A program made the translations under genes and the position numbers. DNA of 64,000 nucleotides from Burkholderia sp. Ac-20365 (GTDB lineage Bacteria > Pseudomonadota > Gammaproteobacteria > Burkholderiales > Burkholderiaceae): contig NZ_JAAGPI010000001.1 of NCBI RefSeq assembly GCF_017104715.1, positions 496,001 to 560,000 on the forward strand, given 5' to 3'. Shown in pieces: positions 25,828-34,644 of the stretch. Within the stretch, counting starts at the first letter, position 1. Each line of letters starts with the position of its first letter. The notes beneath the pieces are model-generated. The model ran no database searches and was not told the origin of the DNA. It saw only the letters and a list, made by a program, of their open reading frames with translations.

Positions 25828-27048
25828 ATGAAGAGGAGTACCAGCAGCGTAAAGGCAGTTGTCATCGGGGCGGCATTCGTCGGCAGTGTGCCGGCCTTTG
25901 CGCAAAGCAGCGTGACGCTGTACGGCATTGTCGATAACGGGCTTGCCTATCAGAGCAGTTCGACTTCGCTTGGCTCGACGAGCAACGGCCACTCCGTCGT
26001 CAAGATGACGCCGGGCGTGTGGGCTGGCAGCCGCTTCGGCCTGAAAGGCGGAGAAGATCTCGGCGGCGGTACCAAGGCGATCTTCCAGCTGGAATCGGGG
26101 CTCAACTCGTCGACGGGCGCGGCGCAGTATACGAATGCGCTGTTCGGCCGTCTCGCCTATGTCGGCGTGACGAATCCGACGTACGGTACTTTCACGGCAG
26201 GCCGCCAGTACGCTTCGTATTACCAGCTGCTGTCGCCGTATAGCCCGACCACCTGGATCACCGGCTTCTACGGCGCGCACCCTGGCGATATCGACGGACT
26301 CGACACGATCTACCGCGCGAACAATACGCTCGAATACACGTCGCCGAAGCTGTACGGCTTGACGGTGAGCGGCTCGTATTCGCTCGGCGGCGTGGCGGGC
26401 AGCGTGAACCAGGGCTCGACTTGGGCGACCGCGATCCAGTACGCGCTCGGCCCGATCGGTCTCGCGGTCGGCTTCTCGCGCATCAACAACTCGACCTCCG
26501 GCGGCGGCGCGTGGGGCGCGGATTCGACCACGACGAACGGCGGCTCGCAGATCGGCGTGTCCGCGCTGACGAACGGCTATCAGACGGCGCGCGCGCAGCA
26601 GCGCTTTGCCGTCGGCGGTGGCTATACGTTCAACAGCGCGTGGGACATCACGGCGACTTACTCGAACGTGCAGTACATTCCAGGCATCAATTCGAAGTTC
26701 AGGGATACGGCGATCTTCAATACCGGCGGCGCCGTGCTGCACTGGAAACCGGCTACCGTGTGGGACTTCGCGGCGGGCTACAGCTATACGCGTGCGACCC
26801 GTGCGAACGGCATCACGGATAGCGCTTCGTATCAGCAGTTCAACCTCTCGCAGTACTACTCGCTGTCGAAGCGCACGGGCCTCTATGCGCTCGAAGCGTA
26901 TCAGCATGCGAACGGCAAGACGCTCGGCACGAACGGCGCGGGGCAGATCATCGACGCAACGGCGAGCATCGGCGATGGCTTCAACTCGACGCCGTCGTCA
27001 ACTGCGAGTCAGTTCGCGTTTGGCCTTGGCGTGATTCACCGCTTCTGA
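25828..27048 (+). CDS. Gram-negative general porin (Burkholderia OpcP/OmpC-like)
   Basis: 406-residue outer-membrane beta-barrel porin. Signal peptide of about 22 residues ending PAFAQ, then the classic opening SSVTLYGIVDNGLAYQS, constriction-loop region with GRQYASYYQ, and the terminal phenylalanine (GVIHRF) required for barrel insertion. The ATG at 25828 is preferred over 25813 because GGAGG at 25815-25819 then serves as ribosome-binding site. The setting after an aromatic-acid importer suggests passive entry of the same substrate. Confidence 0.92.
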   Translation: MKRSTSSVKAVVIGAAFVGSVPAFAQSSVTLYGIVDNGLAYQSSSTSLGSTSNGHSVVKMTPGVWAGSRFGLKGGEDLGGGTKAIFQLESGLNSSTGAAQYTNALFGRLAYVGVTNPTYGTFTAGRQYASYYQLLSPYSPTTWITGFYGAHPGDIDGLDTIYRANNTLEYTSPKLYGLTVSGSYSLGGVAGSVNQGSTWATAIQYALGPIGLAVGFSRINNSTSGGGAWGADSTTTNGGSQIGVSALTNGYQTARAQQRFAVGGGYTFNSAWDITATYSNVQYIPGINSKFRDTAIFNTGGAVLHWKPATVWDFAAGYSYTRATRANGITDSASYQQFNLSQYYSLSKRTGLYALEAYQHANGKTLGTNGAGQIIDATASIGDGFNSTPSSTASQFAFGLGVIHRF

Positions 27049-27063
27049 TGTGATGTAAAAGGT

Positions 27064-27092
27064 CGAACGGGCTCGGCCCGTTCGGCTTGTGG
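27064..27092 (+). terminator. Terminator hairpin after the porin gene
   Basis: CGAACGGGC (27064-27072) and GCCCGTTCG (27076-27084) form a perfect 9-bp stem with a TCG loop, 15 bases after the porin stop, followed by GCTTGTGG. The T tract is weak. Confidence 0.65.
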
Positions 27093-27131
27093 TAGCGTAA
27101 TGGCATCCGTCCGTTACCGATATCTCACGTC

Positions 27132-27926
27132 ATGTCCGCATCCTTCCGCAAAGTCCCCCGCGTTCTCCTCACCAATGACGACGGCATCGACGCCCCCGGC
27201 CTCGCTGCGCTCGAAGCCGTAGCCGCTGAGATCGCCGACGAAGTGTGGGTGGTCGCGCCCGAGCACGATCAGAGCGGCACGTCGCATTCGATCAGCCTGC
27301 ATTCGCCGCTGCGCGTGAGCCGACAGGGCGAGCGACGCTTCGGCGTGATCGGCACGCCTGGCGATTGCGTCGTGATGGCCGCGCGTCATCTGATGCGCGA
27401 TACGCCGCCTACGCTGGTGCTGTCCGGCATCAATCGCGGCGGCAATCTCGGCGTCGAGACGATGTTCTCCGGCACGGTCGGCGCGGCAATGACGGGTCTG
27501 CTGCTCGGGCTGCCTTCCATCGCGTTGAGCCAGGTTTTCAAGGATCGCGAGAAAGTACGCTGGGATACGGCGCGTGCGCTCGCGCCGGGCGTGATCCGCC
27601 AGTTGCTCGCGATCGAGCACGATGTACCTGTTTGCCTGAACGTCAATTTCCCCGATGTCGATGCTTCGGCTGCGGGGCCGCTTACGCCAACGAAGCAGGG
27701 CGTGGGTCTGGTGGAAGGCATCGATGTGTTGCCGCATGTCGACCCGCGCGGCCTTGAATATCATTGGCTGCGATTCCAGCGCGGCCCGCGCGAGAATGCG
27801 CCCGATAGCGAAACGGCGGTGGTCGCGTCGGGGCGCGTGTCGGTGACGCCGCTTTACTTCGATCGCACGGACGAGAACACGTTTGCGAAGCTGTCGGCTT
27901 CGCTGGGTGCGGGCGGCAAGGCCTGA
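27132..27926 (+). CDS. surE: 5'-nucleotidase SurE-like protein
   Basis: 264-residue metal-dependent nucleoside monophosphatase of the SurE family, a stationary-phase survival protein. It starts with the signature LLTNDDGIDAPG, whose two aspartates bind the metal, and has SGTSHSISL, SGINRGGNLG and SGTVGAAMTG. It is a stand-alone gene here, not next to pcm or rpoS, so it may be a second copy in the genome. Confidence 0.92.
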   Translation: MSASFRKVPRVLLTNDDGIDAPGLAALEAVAAEIADEVWVVAPEHDQSGTSHSISLHSPLRVSRQGERRFGVIGTPGDCVVMAARHLMRDTPPTLVLSGINRGGNLGVETMFSGTVGAAMTGLLLGLPSIALSQVFKDREKVRWDTARALAPGVIRQLLAIEHDVPVCLNVNFPDVDASAAGPLTPTKQGVGLVEGIDVLPHVDPRGLEYHWLRFQRGPRENAPDSETAVVASGRVSVTPLYFDRTDENTFAKLSASLGAGGKA

Positions 27927-27956
27927 AACACGTTCCGCAAGTGACGCGTGTTGAAC

Positions 27957-27991
27957 GCGTGGCGCTGCGCAATGTCTGCGCAACGCCACGC
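27957..27991. terminator. Bidirectional hairpin between convergent genes
   Basis: A 15-bp stem with one mismatch: GCGTGGCGCTGCGCA (27957-27971) and TGCGCAACGCCACGC (27977-27991), five-base loop. It lies between surE and the convergent phosphatase gene, where it could end both messages. No clear T run on either strand. Confidence 0.6.
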
Positions 27992-27998
27992 ATCACGA

Positions 27999-29699
27999 TC
28001 AACCGCGTCGATGCTTCGACAGCGTGATGGTTTCGAACAGCTCGTAGTTCGCGGTCGGCGTCTGATCCGCGCCGGGCGCGTGATAGTAGTTCATCGTGAT
28101 CGTCGTCTTGCCGCCGTGCGAACCCGGATCGTAGTCGAACACGGCGATGCCATAGCCCGTACCCGTATCGCGCTGCGCGGACCAGATCGCGTCTTCGAGC
28201 GCGTCGGCGTTCGCGCGCGTGAACGTGCCCGCCGTAGCGCCGGGAATCGGCCGGTTGGGTTTCGTGAAGATCTTCGCCTGCGGGTTACCGTTGCCCGTAT
28301 CGACGCCATACACGTCGAGCGGCGCACTCGTGCCGCCGCCCCCGAGAATCAGATGGATCGTGCCGTGGCTCGTGTCGAACGTATTGCCGCTGCTCGCGTG
28401 CGCGTGCACAACCGGCTTCGGTTGCAGCGTGTCGACTTTCTCGCCCGTGGTGGCATCGATGCCCGCGTGATGATTGCAGCCGCGCACGGGGTAGCTGCGC
28501 TCATAGTCGTGATCGTGCCCGCATAGCACGAGGTCCACGCCATAGCGGTCGAACAGCGGCAGCCACGCTTCACGAATGCCCTTGTCGGAACCGTTGCCCG
28601 TCTTCGACGAACTCAGCGCATCCTGATGCATCTGCACGATGATCCAGTCGATGTCGTCATTGTCGGCGGCATGGCGCAGCGTCTTTTCGAGCCATTGCGT
28701 CTGCTCGCCGTTGCTGTAACCGCGCACGTAGAACGACGTGCCCGGCGCGATTGCGGGATGGCCCGTGCTCGCAGCAGGCACGAGCGGCGCCGGGCCTGCG
28801 ACGAACGCGGCTGCGTCCTGATACACGACATCGTCGGCATCGAGCGAGATGAACAGCACGGAGGCCACGCGGAAGCTGTACCAGCGGCCCGGAAAACGCG
28901 TGCCGTTGTGCGGCAGCGTGTAGCGCGTCAGATACGAATCGAAGCCTTGCGCGCCGTTGTTGAATTCGATTTCGTGATTGCCTGGACAAGGCATCCACGG
29001 ACGGTTTGCCGCCGACGTCTGATTGTTGTTGCCGAAGTCGCGCCACACGGCGGGTTGCTGCGTCGGGTTCAGGTTCGCGTAGCAGAGGTCGCCGTTCAGC
29101 AGGTGAAAGAGCGGCTGAAAGCGTTCGACGGCCTGTACCGCGAAGCGGCTTTGCGGCGACGACAGCACCCAGCCGGTGTTCGGCGTTGCCAGATCGCCAT
29201 AGCTCGTGAAGCGGAACGGCGTGCGGCCGCGCGGCGCGGTCCTGAACGATGCGGAGAAGGGCGAGCCGGTGCTGCTGTCGTTATCGGCGGTGACTTCGTA
29301 TTGGTATGTCGTGTTCGGCTTCAGGCCGTGCAGGCGTGCGTGATAGGTGAAGACGACTTCGCCGTTCAGGCCGTCCGTGTACGTGCGTTGAACGGCGTGC
29401 ACGGTGTCCTTCCTGTCGCCCGTTGCGCCGAAGCGCACGCGCGGATTGGCAGCTGCGGCCGTCGATGCCCACGACACGACGACTTCATTCGTGGGATCTT
29501 CGCCCCACGTCAGATGGACCTGCTCGGGCGTGCCATCGGGCGTCGACGGATCGGCTTTCGCGGCGCCTGCGAAGGTGCCTGCCGCCGTGGCGAAGCTCGA
29601 CGCGCCCGCGAGCTTCAGAAAGCCGCGGCGCGAGAATGTGGTGGACTGCGTGTTGTCTGGCTCGGTGGTGGTTGTATCGGGGGCGTTCTTGTTCGACAT
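27999..29699 (-). CDS. Tat-exported purple-acid-phosphatase-like metallophosphoesterase
   Basis: 566-residue secreted phosphoesterase. A twin-arginine signal (SRRGFLKLAGA, about residues 23-33) follows a short Asp/Thr-rich leader. An N-terminal fibronectin-like domain (VHLTWGEDPTNEVVVSW to FRTAPRG) precedes the metallophosphatase domain with GDLCYAN, GNHEIEF, MHQD and the terminal GHDHDYERS ligand set, the layout of purple acid phosphatases. The start ATG 29697-29699 is chosen so that the Tat motif is near the N-terminus. Likely role: release of phosphate from organic phosphates outside the cytoplasm. Confidence 0.9.
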   Translation of the reverse strand: MSNKNAPDTTTTEPDNTQSTTFSRRGFLKLAGASSFATAAGTFAGAAKADPSTPDGTPEQVHLTWGEDPTNEVVVSWASTAAAANPRVRFGATGDRKDTVHAVQRTYTDGLNGEVVFTYHARLHGLKPNTTYQYEVTADNDSSTGSPFSASFRTAPRGRTPFRFTSYGDLATPNTGWVLSSPQSRFAVQAVERFQPLFHLLNGDLCYANLNPTQQPAVWRDFGNNNQTSAANRPWMPCPGNHEIEFNNGAQGFDSYLTRYTLPHNGTRFPGRWYSFRVASVLFISLDADDVVYQDAAAFVAGPAPLVPAASTGHPAIAPGTSFYVRGYSNGEQTQWLEKTLRHAADNDDIDWIIVQMHQDALSSSKTGNGSDKGIREAWLPLFDRYGVDLVLCGHDHDYERSYPVRGCNHHAGIDATTGEKVDTLQPKPVVHAHASSGNTFDTSHGTIHLILGGGGTSAPLDVYGVDTGNGNPQAKIFTKPNRPIPGATAGTFTRANADALEDAIWSAQRDTGTGYGIAVFDYDPGSHGGKTTITMNYYHAPGADQTPTANYELFETITLSKHRRG

Positions 29700-30041
29700 G
29701 TCGTTTTTTCTCGCGGTGGAAGGCGGACGACGCACGGGTACGCAGCGGCGCGGGGGCGTCGGCGCTGGGAAGGAACGGGAAGGAAGCGTCATTCCGGGCA
29801 ACACGATATTCCCAAACGTGTTACCTCGCTGTGACAGCGCAATCACGACGTATCCGCACAGCGGCGAGCCACGAGTGTTGTAAGCGCGCACACTCGACAA
29901 GCGAATTGAAGGCAGTCGTTACACTTTTTCCCTGCCGTGCCGTAAAGCAGTGACGGGATTCACGTTTGCTTACATACGCACACATATTCGCGGTGCGATT
30001 TGCATAGAGTGTCTCCCGATACACAAAGCTGGGAGGGCTTG
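29700..30041. other. Intergenic region between the phosphatase gene and a small divergent locus
   Basis: The region contains upstream DNA of the phosphatase gene. A palindrome CGCTGTGACAGCG (29827-29839) could be an operator; its minus-strand CTGTCAC half resembles one half of a Pho box but the second half is poor. I see no gene here. Confidence 0.4.
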
Positions 30042-30110
30042 ATGAAAACAATCAATACTTCGACGACGCGCGTCGTTTTCCGTCGGGTTGCATTGGCTGG
30101 GCGTCGCTGA
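30042..30110 (+). CDS. Possible 22-residue leader peptide
   Basis: ATG 30042 follows a strong GGGAGGG at good spacing, and the frame MKTINTSTTRVVFRRVALAGRR ends with TGA two bases before the next ATG at 30113. The downstream gene has no ribosome-binding site of its own, so re-initiation after this short frame is plausible. Alternatively it is a degraded N-terminus of that gene after a frame change. Expression is unproven. Confidence 0.35.
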   Translation: MKTINTSTTRVVFRRVALAGRR

Positions 30111-30112
30111 TC

Positions 30113-30424
30113 ATGGGCGCCGCATACGAAGATTCATCCGGCGAAGATGTGATCGTCAGCGTGGAAGAGCAGCCGTCGTCGAAGGGCACGTGCGTGACGG
30201 TGCAGGCGAACGGCAAGTCGATGTCGGCCGAATACAGCGAACTGACTGGCCAACTGTGCCTGCGACAGAACGGTGTGATGGTGCAGGAATGGTTTCCGCC
30301 GCATTCGTGGTTCGCGATCGCATCCGTTGCGGGCGCGAGCCGATGGGGCACGCAGCCGAGCGCGGAGGACTTGCATGCGTTGATCCGGAATGAGTTGATG
30401 GGGAGAAGGGCGAGCGGCGTGTGA
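30113..30424 (+). CDS. Hypothetical protein
   Basis: 103-residue acidic protein (MGAAYEDSSGEDVIVSVEEQ onward) without signal peptide or membrane segment; probably a small beta-rich fold with a central GTCVTVQANGKS stretch. The ATG follows a 22-residue open frame with a good ribosome-binding site and lacks one itself. It is 64 bp before the aminotransferase gene on the same strand. Function unknown. Confidence 0.5.
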   Translation: MGAAYEDSSGEDVIVSVEEQPSSKGTCVTVQANGKSMSAEYSELTGQLCLRQNGVMVQEWFPPHSWFAIASVAGASRWGTQPSAEDLHALIRNELMGRRASGV

Positions 30425-30488
30425 GAAGCCCAACCACGCCACCCAATAGTAAGATTCCCCGCATATCGCCCGATGCGAAGAGTCCCTC

Positions 30489-31646
30489 ATGACAGTCTCC
30501 CGTTTGCGCAATATCCCAGGCATAGGCGTCGACCGGATGGGTGACGCGGCCGACGCCACGAAGAACCGCAATATTCTTCGGCTGGAAAATCTCGATACCG
30601 ATCTGCGTCCGCCCGCCGAAGCAATTCGCCTCACTCACCAGGCCGTCGACGATGACGACGCGAACAGCTACTTGCCATTCACCGGACAAACGGCATTGCG
30701 CCAGGCCGTCGTCGCGCGGATGCAGCAGTCCACGGGCAATCGCTACGACGCCAGCAGCGAATGCATTATTTCCGCAGGCGGGCTGGCAGGCATTCTCAAC
30801 GTGCTGCTGTCGATCCTCGAACCGGGCGACGAGGTCGTACTGACCGATCCCACTTACGCGGGCCTCATCAATCGCGTGCTGCTGGCGGGTGGCGTGCCGA
30901 AGTTCGCGCAACTCAACGCTACCGCCGATGGCTGGCGGCTCGACATCGAATCGCTCGCGAATGCAGTCGGGCCGCGCACGCGCGCGTTCCTCATCATGTC
31001 GCCGTCGATGCCGAGCGGTTTCGTCGCGAACGAAGCCGAATGGCACGCTATCGCCGATCATTGCCGCCGCGCGGATGCATGGCTCGTCTACGATGCCGCG
31101 ATGGAGCGCATCCTGTTCGACGGGCGCAAGCCAATTCATCCCGCGTCGCTGCCGGACATGCGCGAGCGCACCTTCACGGTTGGCTCGGTATCGAAGGAAT
31201 ACCGGATGATCGGCTGGCGTGTGGGCTGGATCGTCGGCCCCGAGCGCATCATGCACGACGTGCGGCTGACGAGCCTGTCGAATGTCGTCTGTCAGGTTGG
31301 AATCGGCATGCCGGGCGCGACGGCCGCGTTGACCTGCACCGACGATGGCGTCGCACAGGCGGTCGCCGAATGGCAGGCGCGGCGCGATTTTCTGCTGGGC
31401 GCTTTGCATGAATTGCCCTTGGTGCGTCCCGATGGCGGATGGTCGCTGCTGATCGACACGATGCAACTGGGCATTGCGCCGGCCGACGCGTCACGTCTTC
31501 TGCTGGAAAAAGGCGAAGTCGCTGCGACGCCAATGAACGGCTGGGGTCCGCAGGCGCAACGGTATCTGCGCTTCGTGTTCGCTAACGAATCCGTTACGCG
31601 TCTTGCGGATATCCGCGAGCGCGTGCGCGCCGCGTGGGGTGCGTGA
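30489..31646 (+). CDS. Class I/II PLP-dependent aminotransferase
   Basis: 385-residue fold-type I aminotransferase. Visible features: LPFTGQTALRQAV substrate-side region, SAGGLAGILNVL phosphate pocket, DPTYAG, and the PLP lysine in VGSVSKEYRMIGWRVGW, with the arginine of GWRVG matching the usual SxSKxxxxxGxRxG pattern. Aspartate-like transaminases of subgroup I-gamma/alpha look most similar. The amino donor cannot be inferred from the neighbours. Convergent with the next gene, stop to stop 15 bp. Confidence 0.85.
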   Translation: MTVSRLRNIPGIGVDRMGDAADATKNRNILRLENLDTDLRPPAEAIRLTHQAVDDDDANSYLPFTGQTALRQAVVARMQQSTGNRYDASSECIISAGGLAGILNVLLSILEPGDEVVLTDPTYAGLINRVLLAGGVPKFAQLNATADGWRLDIESLANAVGPRTRAFLIMSPSMPSGFVANEAEWHAIADHCRRADAWLVYDAAMERILFDGRKPIHPASLPDMRERTFTVGSVSKEYRMIGWRVGWIVGPERIMHDVRLTSLSNVVCQVGIGMPGATAALTCTDDGVAQAVAEWQARRDFLLGALHELPLVRPDGGWSLLIDTMQLGIAPADASRLLLEKGEVAATPMNGWGPQAQRYLRFVFANESVTRLADIRERVRAAWGA

Positions 31647-31661
31647 CGCTGCAGGCCAGAG

Positions 31662-32468
31662 TCAGGCTGCGTGCAGCCAGCGCAGCACCTGTTGCCAGTG
31701 CGAGTCGTGCATCGCGCCGAACCAGTCTTCGTGATTCGCGTCGGGCAGCACCATCAGACGTGCGCCGGGATGCGCATTCACCAGTCGTTGCGCGTGCCTG
31801 ATCGGAATCAGCGTGTCCTGCTGCGCACCGATCACGACGAGTGGTCCGTCATAGCGTTCGAGCGCGGCGATGGAATCGAAAGGATCGTGCAGCATCCAGC
31901 GAACGGGAAATAGCCAGTACTTTTCACCTGCGACGCTCGCAAGCGTATCCCACGGCGTAATCAGCACGACACCCGCGAGCGCGGCCTCGTTGCCCTTAAC
32001 GGCCTGCGCCGCCATGCCCGCACCGAGCGATTCGCCGACCAGATACAACGGGCCGCTCCACTGCGAGCGAGCCGCGCTTAAGGCTTCTCGCGAGGCCGCC
32101 AACGCCGCGAGCATCGTGCGCGGGCCTTGACGTTGTCCCTGGCCCGGATATTCGACAATCACCACGCGATAACCATCGCGCTCGAACACATCGGCAACAG
32201 GCAGCTTGTTTTCCGCCGTTTCCGCGTTGCCGTGAAAAAGCAGAACCGTCCCGCGTGGCGAGCCTGCGGCAGGCGTGACGACATAGCCCGCGTACTGGCC
32301 ATTGGCGCGCCATTGCTCGACGTCGTACGCGCCGTGATGCCCGGTGGGCAACGCGGCGACGTCGAGCGGCGCGGGCAGCAGCATGGTGTCCTGCATCAGG
32401 TAAAGCGCGATCAGCACGGCCAGATAGATGGCCAGCGCGATACCCGCGCAGAACACAAGCAGCGACAC
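31662..32468 (-). CDS. Membrane-anchored alpha/beta hydrolase, BEM46-like
   Basis: 268-residue alpha/beta-hydrolase. An N-terminal hydrophobic helix (LVFCAGIALAIYLAVLIALYL, about residues 4-24) anchors it in the inner membrane. The nucleophile elbow is GESLG (about residue 145), the oxyanion strand LLFHGNAET, the acid in GAQQDTLIP and the histidine in ANHEDWF. The pattern matches serine esterase or peptidase-like proteins of the BEM46/YfhR type. Substrate unknown. Confidence 0.85.
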   Translation of the reverse strand: MSLLVFCAGIALAIYLAVLIALYLMQDTMLLPAPLDVAALPTGHHGAYDVEQWRANGQYAGYVVTPAAGSPRGTVLLFHGNAETAENKLPVADVFERDGYRVVIVEYPGQGQRQGPRTMLAALAASREALSAARSQWSGPLYLVGESLGAGMAAQAVKGNEAALAGVVLITPWDTLASVAGEKYWLFPVRWMLHDPFDSIAALERYDGPLVVIGAQQDTLIPIRHAQRLVNAHPGARLMVLPDANHEDWFGAMHDSHWQQVLRWLHAA

Positions 32469-32493
32469 ACCCGACGCAGCGGGTGAGGAGCGG

Positions 32494-32709
32494 TCAAGCG
32501 TGCGCGTGGCGGTCCTCCGTGAGTGCTTTCAGGCGCGCGTCGCCCGCGTCTTTGGCGGCGGCGCGCGTCGAGTATTGTTCGTCGGAGACGATCGTGCGCT
32601 TGACTTCGCGTGCACCGAAATCGACCAGTGCAATCACCCACACAAAGTCGCCCGCCTGTTCGGCCGTTTGCACGAAGGCTCGCACGTCGCCCTTTTCGTC
32701 TGCTTTCAT
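32494..32709 (-). CDS. Small hypothetical protein
   Basis: 71-residue soluble protein (MKADEKGDVRAFVQTAEQAG onward) with a perfect CAGGAGG before ATG 32707-32709, which decides the start. Pattern of strand-strand-helix (FVWVIALVDFGAREVKRTIVS, then an Ala-rich helix) suggests a small alpha/beta fold. It is 25 bp upstream of the hydrolase gene on the same strand and likely in one transcript. No family recognised. Confidence 0.6.
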   Translation of the reverse strand: MKADEKGDVRAFVQTAEQAGDFVWVIALVDFGAREVKRTIVSDEQYSTRAAAKDAGDARLKALTEDRHAHA

Positions 32710-32938
32710 CGTAACCTCCTGAGACAAGTTCGCGCGTTGGATGGCGCACATCCCGCGTGGCGGGAGCCCGGCGCGGCCTTGTGCATGCGGCCGGGCGCGA
32801 TGCGCCTGAAACGATTCTAGGCGATGAACGCGCGTCATACGAATGCGCGCATTGCGCGCACATTATGGCGCGCATCGCCCGGCAATCTGGCTGAGGTATG
32901 CTGCTCTTTTTCCGGCAATCGAATGCAAGAGGGGACAC

Positions 32939-33703
32939 ATGCGGCGCGTCGTATTCAATCAGAAGGGTGGTGTCGGCAAATCGACCATCGTATGCAATCT
33001 CGCGGCCATCAGCGCCAGCGAAGGGCTCCGTACGCTCGTCATCGATCTGGATGCGCAAGGCAATTCGAGCCAGTATCTGCTCGGCGCGCGGGCAAACGAA
33101 GTCAATCCCACGGTGGCGAGCTTCTTCGAAACGGCACTGACGTTCAGCTTCAAGCCGATCGATGTGACGTCGTTCATTCATCCGACGCCGTTCGAGAACC
33201 TCGACATCATGCCCGCGCACGCGGATCTCGATACGCTGCACGGCAAGCTCGAATCGCGCTACAAGATTTACAAGCTGCGCGATGCGCTGAACGAACTGGA
33301 CATGTACGACGCGATTTATATCGACACGCCGCCCGCGCTGAATTTCTACACGCGCTCGGCGCTGATCGCCGTCGAGCGCTGCCTGATTCCGTTCGACTGC
33401 GACGACTTCTCGCGTCGCGCGCTTTATACGCTGCTCGATAACGTGAAGGAAATCCAGCAGGATCACAACGATGCACTGCATGTCGAAGGCATCGTGATCA
33501 ACCAGTTCCAGCCTCGCGCGAGCTTGCCGCAGCAACTGGTCGACGAACTGGTGAGCGAAGGGTTGCCCGTGCTGGGTTCGAGGCTGTCGTCGTCGGTCAA
33601 GATTCGCGAGTCGCACCAGCATGCGACGCCCGTGATCCATCTCGATCCGCGGCACAAGCTGTCGCAGGAATATCTGGCGCTGCATCGCGAACTGGCGGGC
33701 TAG
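32939..33703 (+). CDS. ParA-family ATPase (orphan)
   Basis: 254-residue deviant-Walker ATPase. The P-loop KGGVGKST is at residues 9-16, with the ParA-type signature lysine in position; Walker A' DLDAQGNSS and Walker B DAIYIDTPPA follow. Length and closeness of the P-loop to the N-terminus mark the short chromosomal/type Ib-like class without a DNA-binding N-terminal domain. No ParB gene, parS-like repeat or replication gene is next to it. It could position a protein cargo or a flagellar/secretion assembly instead of DNA. Confidence 0.9.
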   Translation: MRRVVFNQKGGVGKSTIVCNLAAISASEGLRTLVIDLDAQGNSSQYLLGARANEVNPTVASFFETALTFSFKPIDVTSFIHPTPFENLDIMPAHADLDTLHGKLESRYKIYKLRDALNELDMYDAIYIDTPPALNFYTRSALIAVERCLIPFDCDDFSRRALYTLLDNVKEIQQDHNDALHVEGIVINQFQPRASLPQQLVDELVSEGLPVLGSRLSSSVKIRESHQHATPVIHLDPRHKLSQEYLALHRELAG

Positions 33704-33822
33704 CGCGGAAACAGCGGGGACAATCCTTACAAAATTCCAGAATCAACACACCAGAGTCGACGTATCGATTCGAACGGTCGTGCACATAAAATCGCCTCCA
33801 GACCAACACAACAAAGGAGGAG

Positions 33823-34554
33823 ATGATGAGGCTATACCGGGCCATCGCCGTAGCGGCCGCGCTTCTGATGGGTACGGCCGCGCACGCGCAGAGCGCGGGC
33901 AGTTTTGTTGCGAACGTCGGCTGGTTTCACCTTGCGCCGCAGTCGTCGAGCCAACCCTTCAGCATTAATGCGCTGGGTGCGACGTCGACAGCGAGCGGGT
34001 CGGGCGCGAGCGTCGACGGGTCCGATACGGTCGGCTTGACGGCGACGTACTTCGTCACCGATCACATCGCTGTGGAAGGCGTATTCGGCATCCCGCCGAA
34101 GTTCACGCTCAACGGCACGGGCACGCTTGCGGGACTCGGCGAACTGGGCAAGGCGTACGAATGGAGCCCGACGCTATTGCTGAAATACTATTTCAACGAT
34201 GCGCAAAGCCATTTCCGCCCGTATCTCGGCGCGGGCGCTGCCTATGTCTGGTATAGCGGTGTGAAGCTCAGTTCGTCGATGTCGAGCGGTGCGTTTCTCT
34301 ATTCTTCGACTTACGGAAGCGCGCTCGAAGGTCCGACATCGGCCAAGCTGAGCAATTCGTTTGCACCTGTCATCAATGCCGGTTTTACGTATAACTTCGA
34401 CAAGCATTGGTCGGCGGGGGTGTCGCTGTCGTACATGTGGCTGTCGACACGCGCGACGCTGACGACGCATTCGAGCGTCGGCACAGTGACAAGCACGTCG
34501 AAACTGCACGTGGATCCTATCGTTTCATTTGTGTCTGTTGGGTATCGCTTCTGA
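33823..34554 (+). CDS. OmpW family outer-membrane protein
   Basis: 243-residue small beta-barrel protein of the OmpW/AlkL family, forming a channel for hydrophobic compounds. Signal peptide of about 22 residues ending HAQS; mature start GSFVANVGWFHLAPQ; repeated barrel strands with FRPYLGAGAAYVWY and the C-terminal SVGYRF typical of the family. An AAAGGAGG precedes ATG 33823 (a second ATG follows directly). A strong terminator follows at 34594-34616. Confidence 0.9.
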   Translation: MMRLYRAIAVAAALLMGTAAHAQSAGSFVANVGWFHLAPQSSSQPFSINALGATSTASGSGASVDGSDTVGLTATYFVTDHIAVEGVFGIPPKFTLNGTGTLAGLGELGKAYEWSPTLLLKYYFNDAQSHFRPYLGAGAAYVWYSGVKLSSSMSSGAFLYSSTYGSALEGPTSAKLSNSFAPVINAGFTYNFDKHWSAGVSLSYMWLSTRATLTTHSSVGTVTSTSKLHVDPIVSFVSVGYRF

Positions 34555-34593
34555 CGAAAGTCAGAGATTCATTCTTCAAAAAAGGCAACCAGG

Positions 34594-34616
34594 GGCCCGT
34601 CGAAAGACGGGCCTTT
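34594..34616 (+). terminator. Rho-independent terminator after the OmpW gene
   Basis: GGCCCGTC (34594-34601) and GACGGGCC (34606-34613) form a perfect 8-bp stem with a GAAA tetraloop, followed by TTTGGCTTTTGG. It starts about 40 bases after the stop codon. Confidence 0.85.
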
Positions 34617-34644
34617 GGCTTTTGGAGGGAGATAAGCACGAGTG

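Noticed and set aside
25201..26907. 568-codon minus-strand frame opposite the membrane protein and porin
   Set aside because: Shadow of the porin and its neighbour; rich in Arg/Ala/Glu with no motif.
29700..30041. Pho-box before the phosphatase gene
   Set aside because: Only one half-site resembles the consensus; the second half is poor, so a Pho-regulon claim is not supported.
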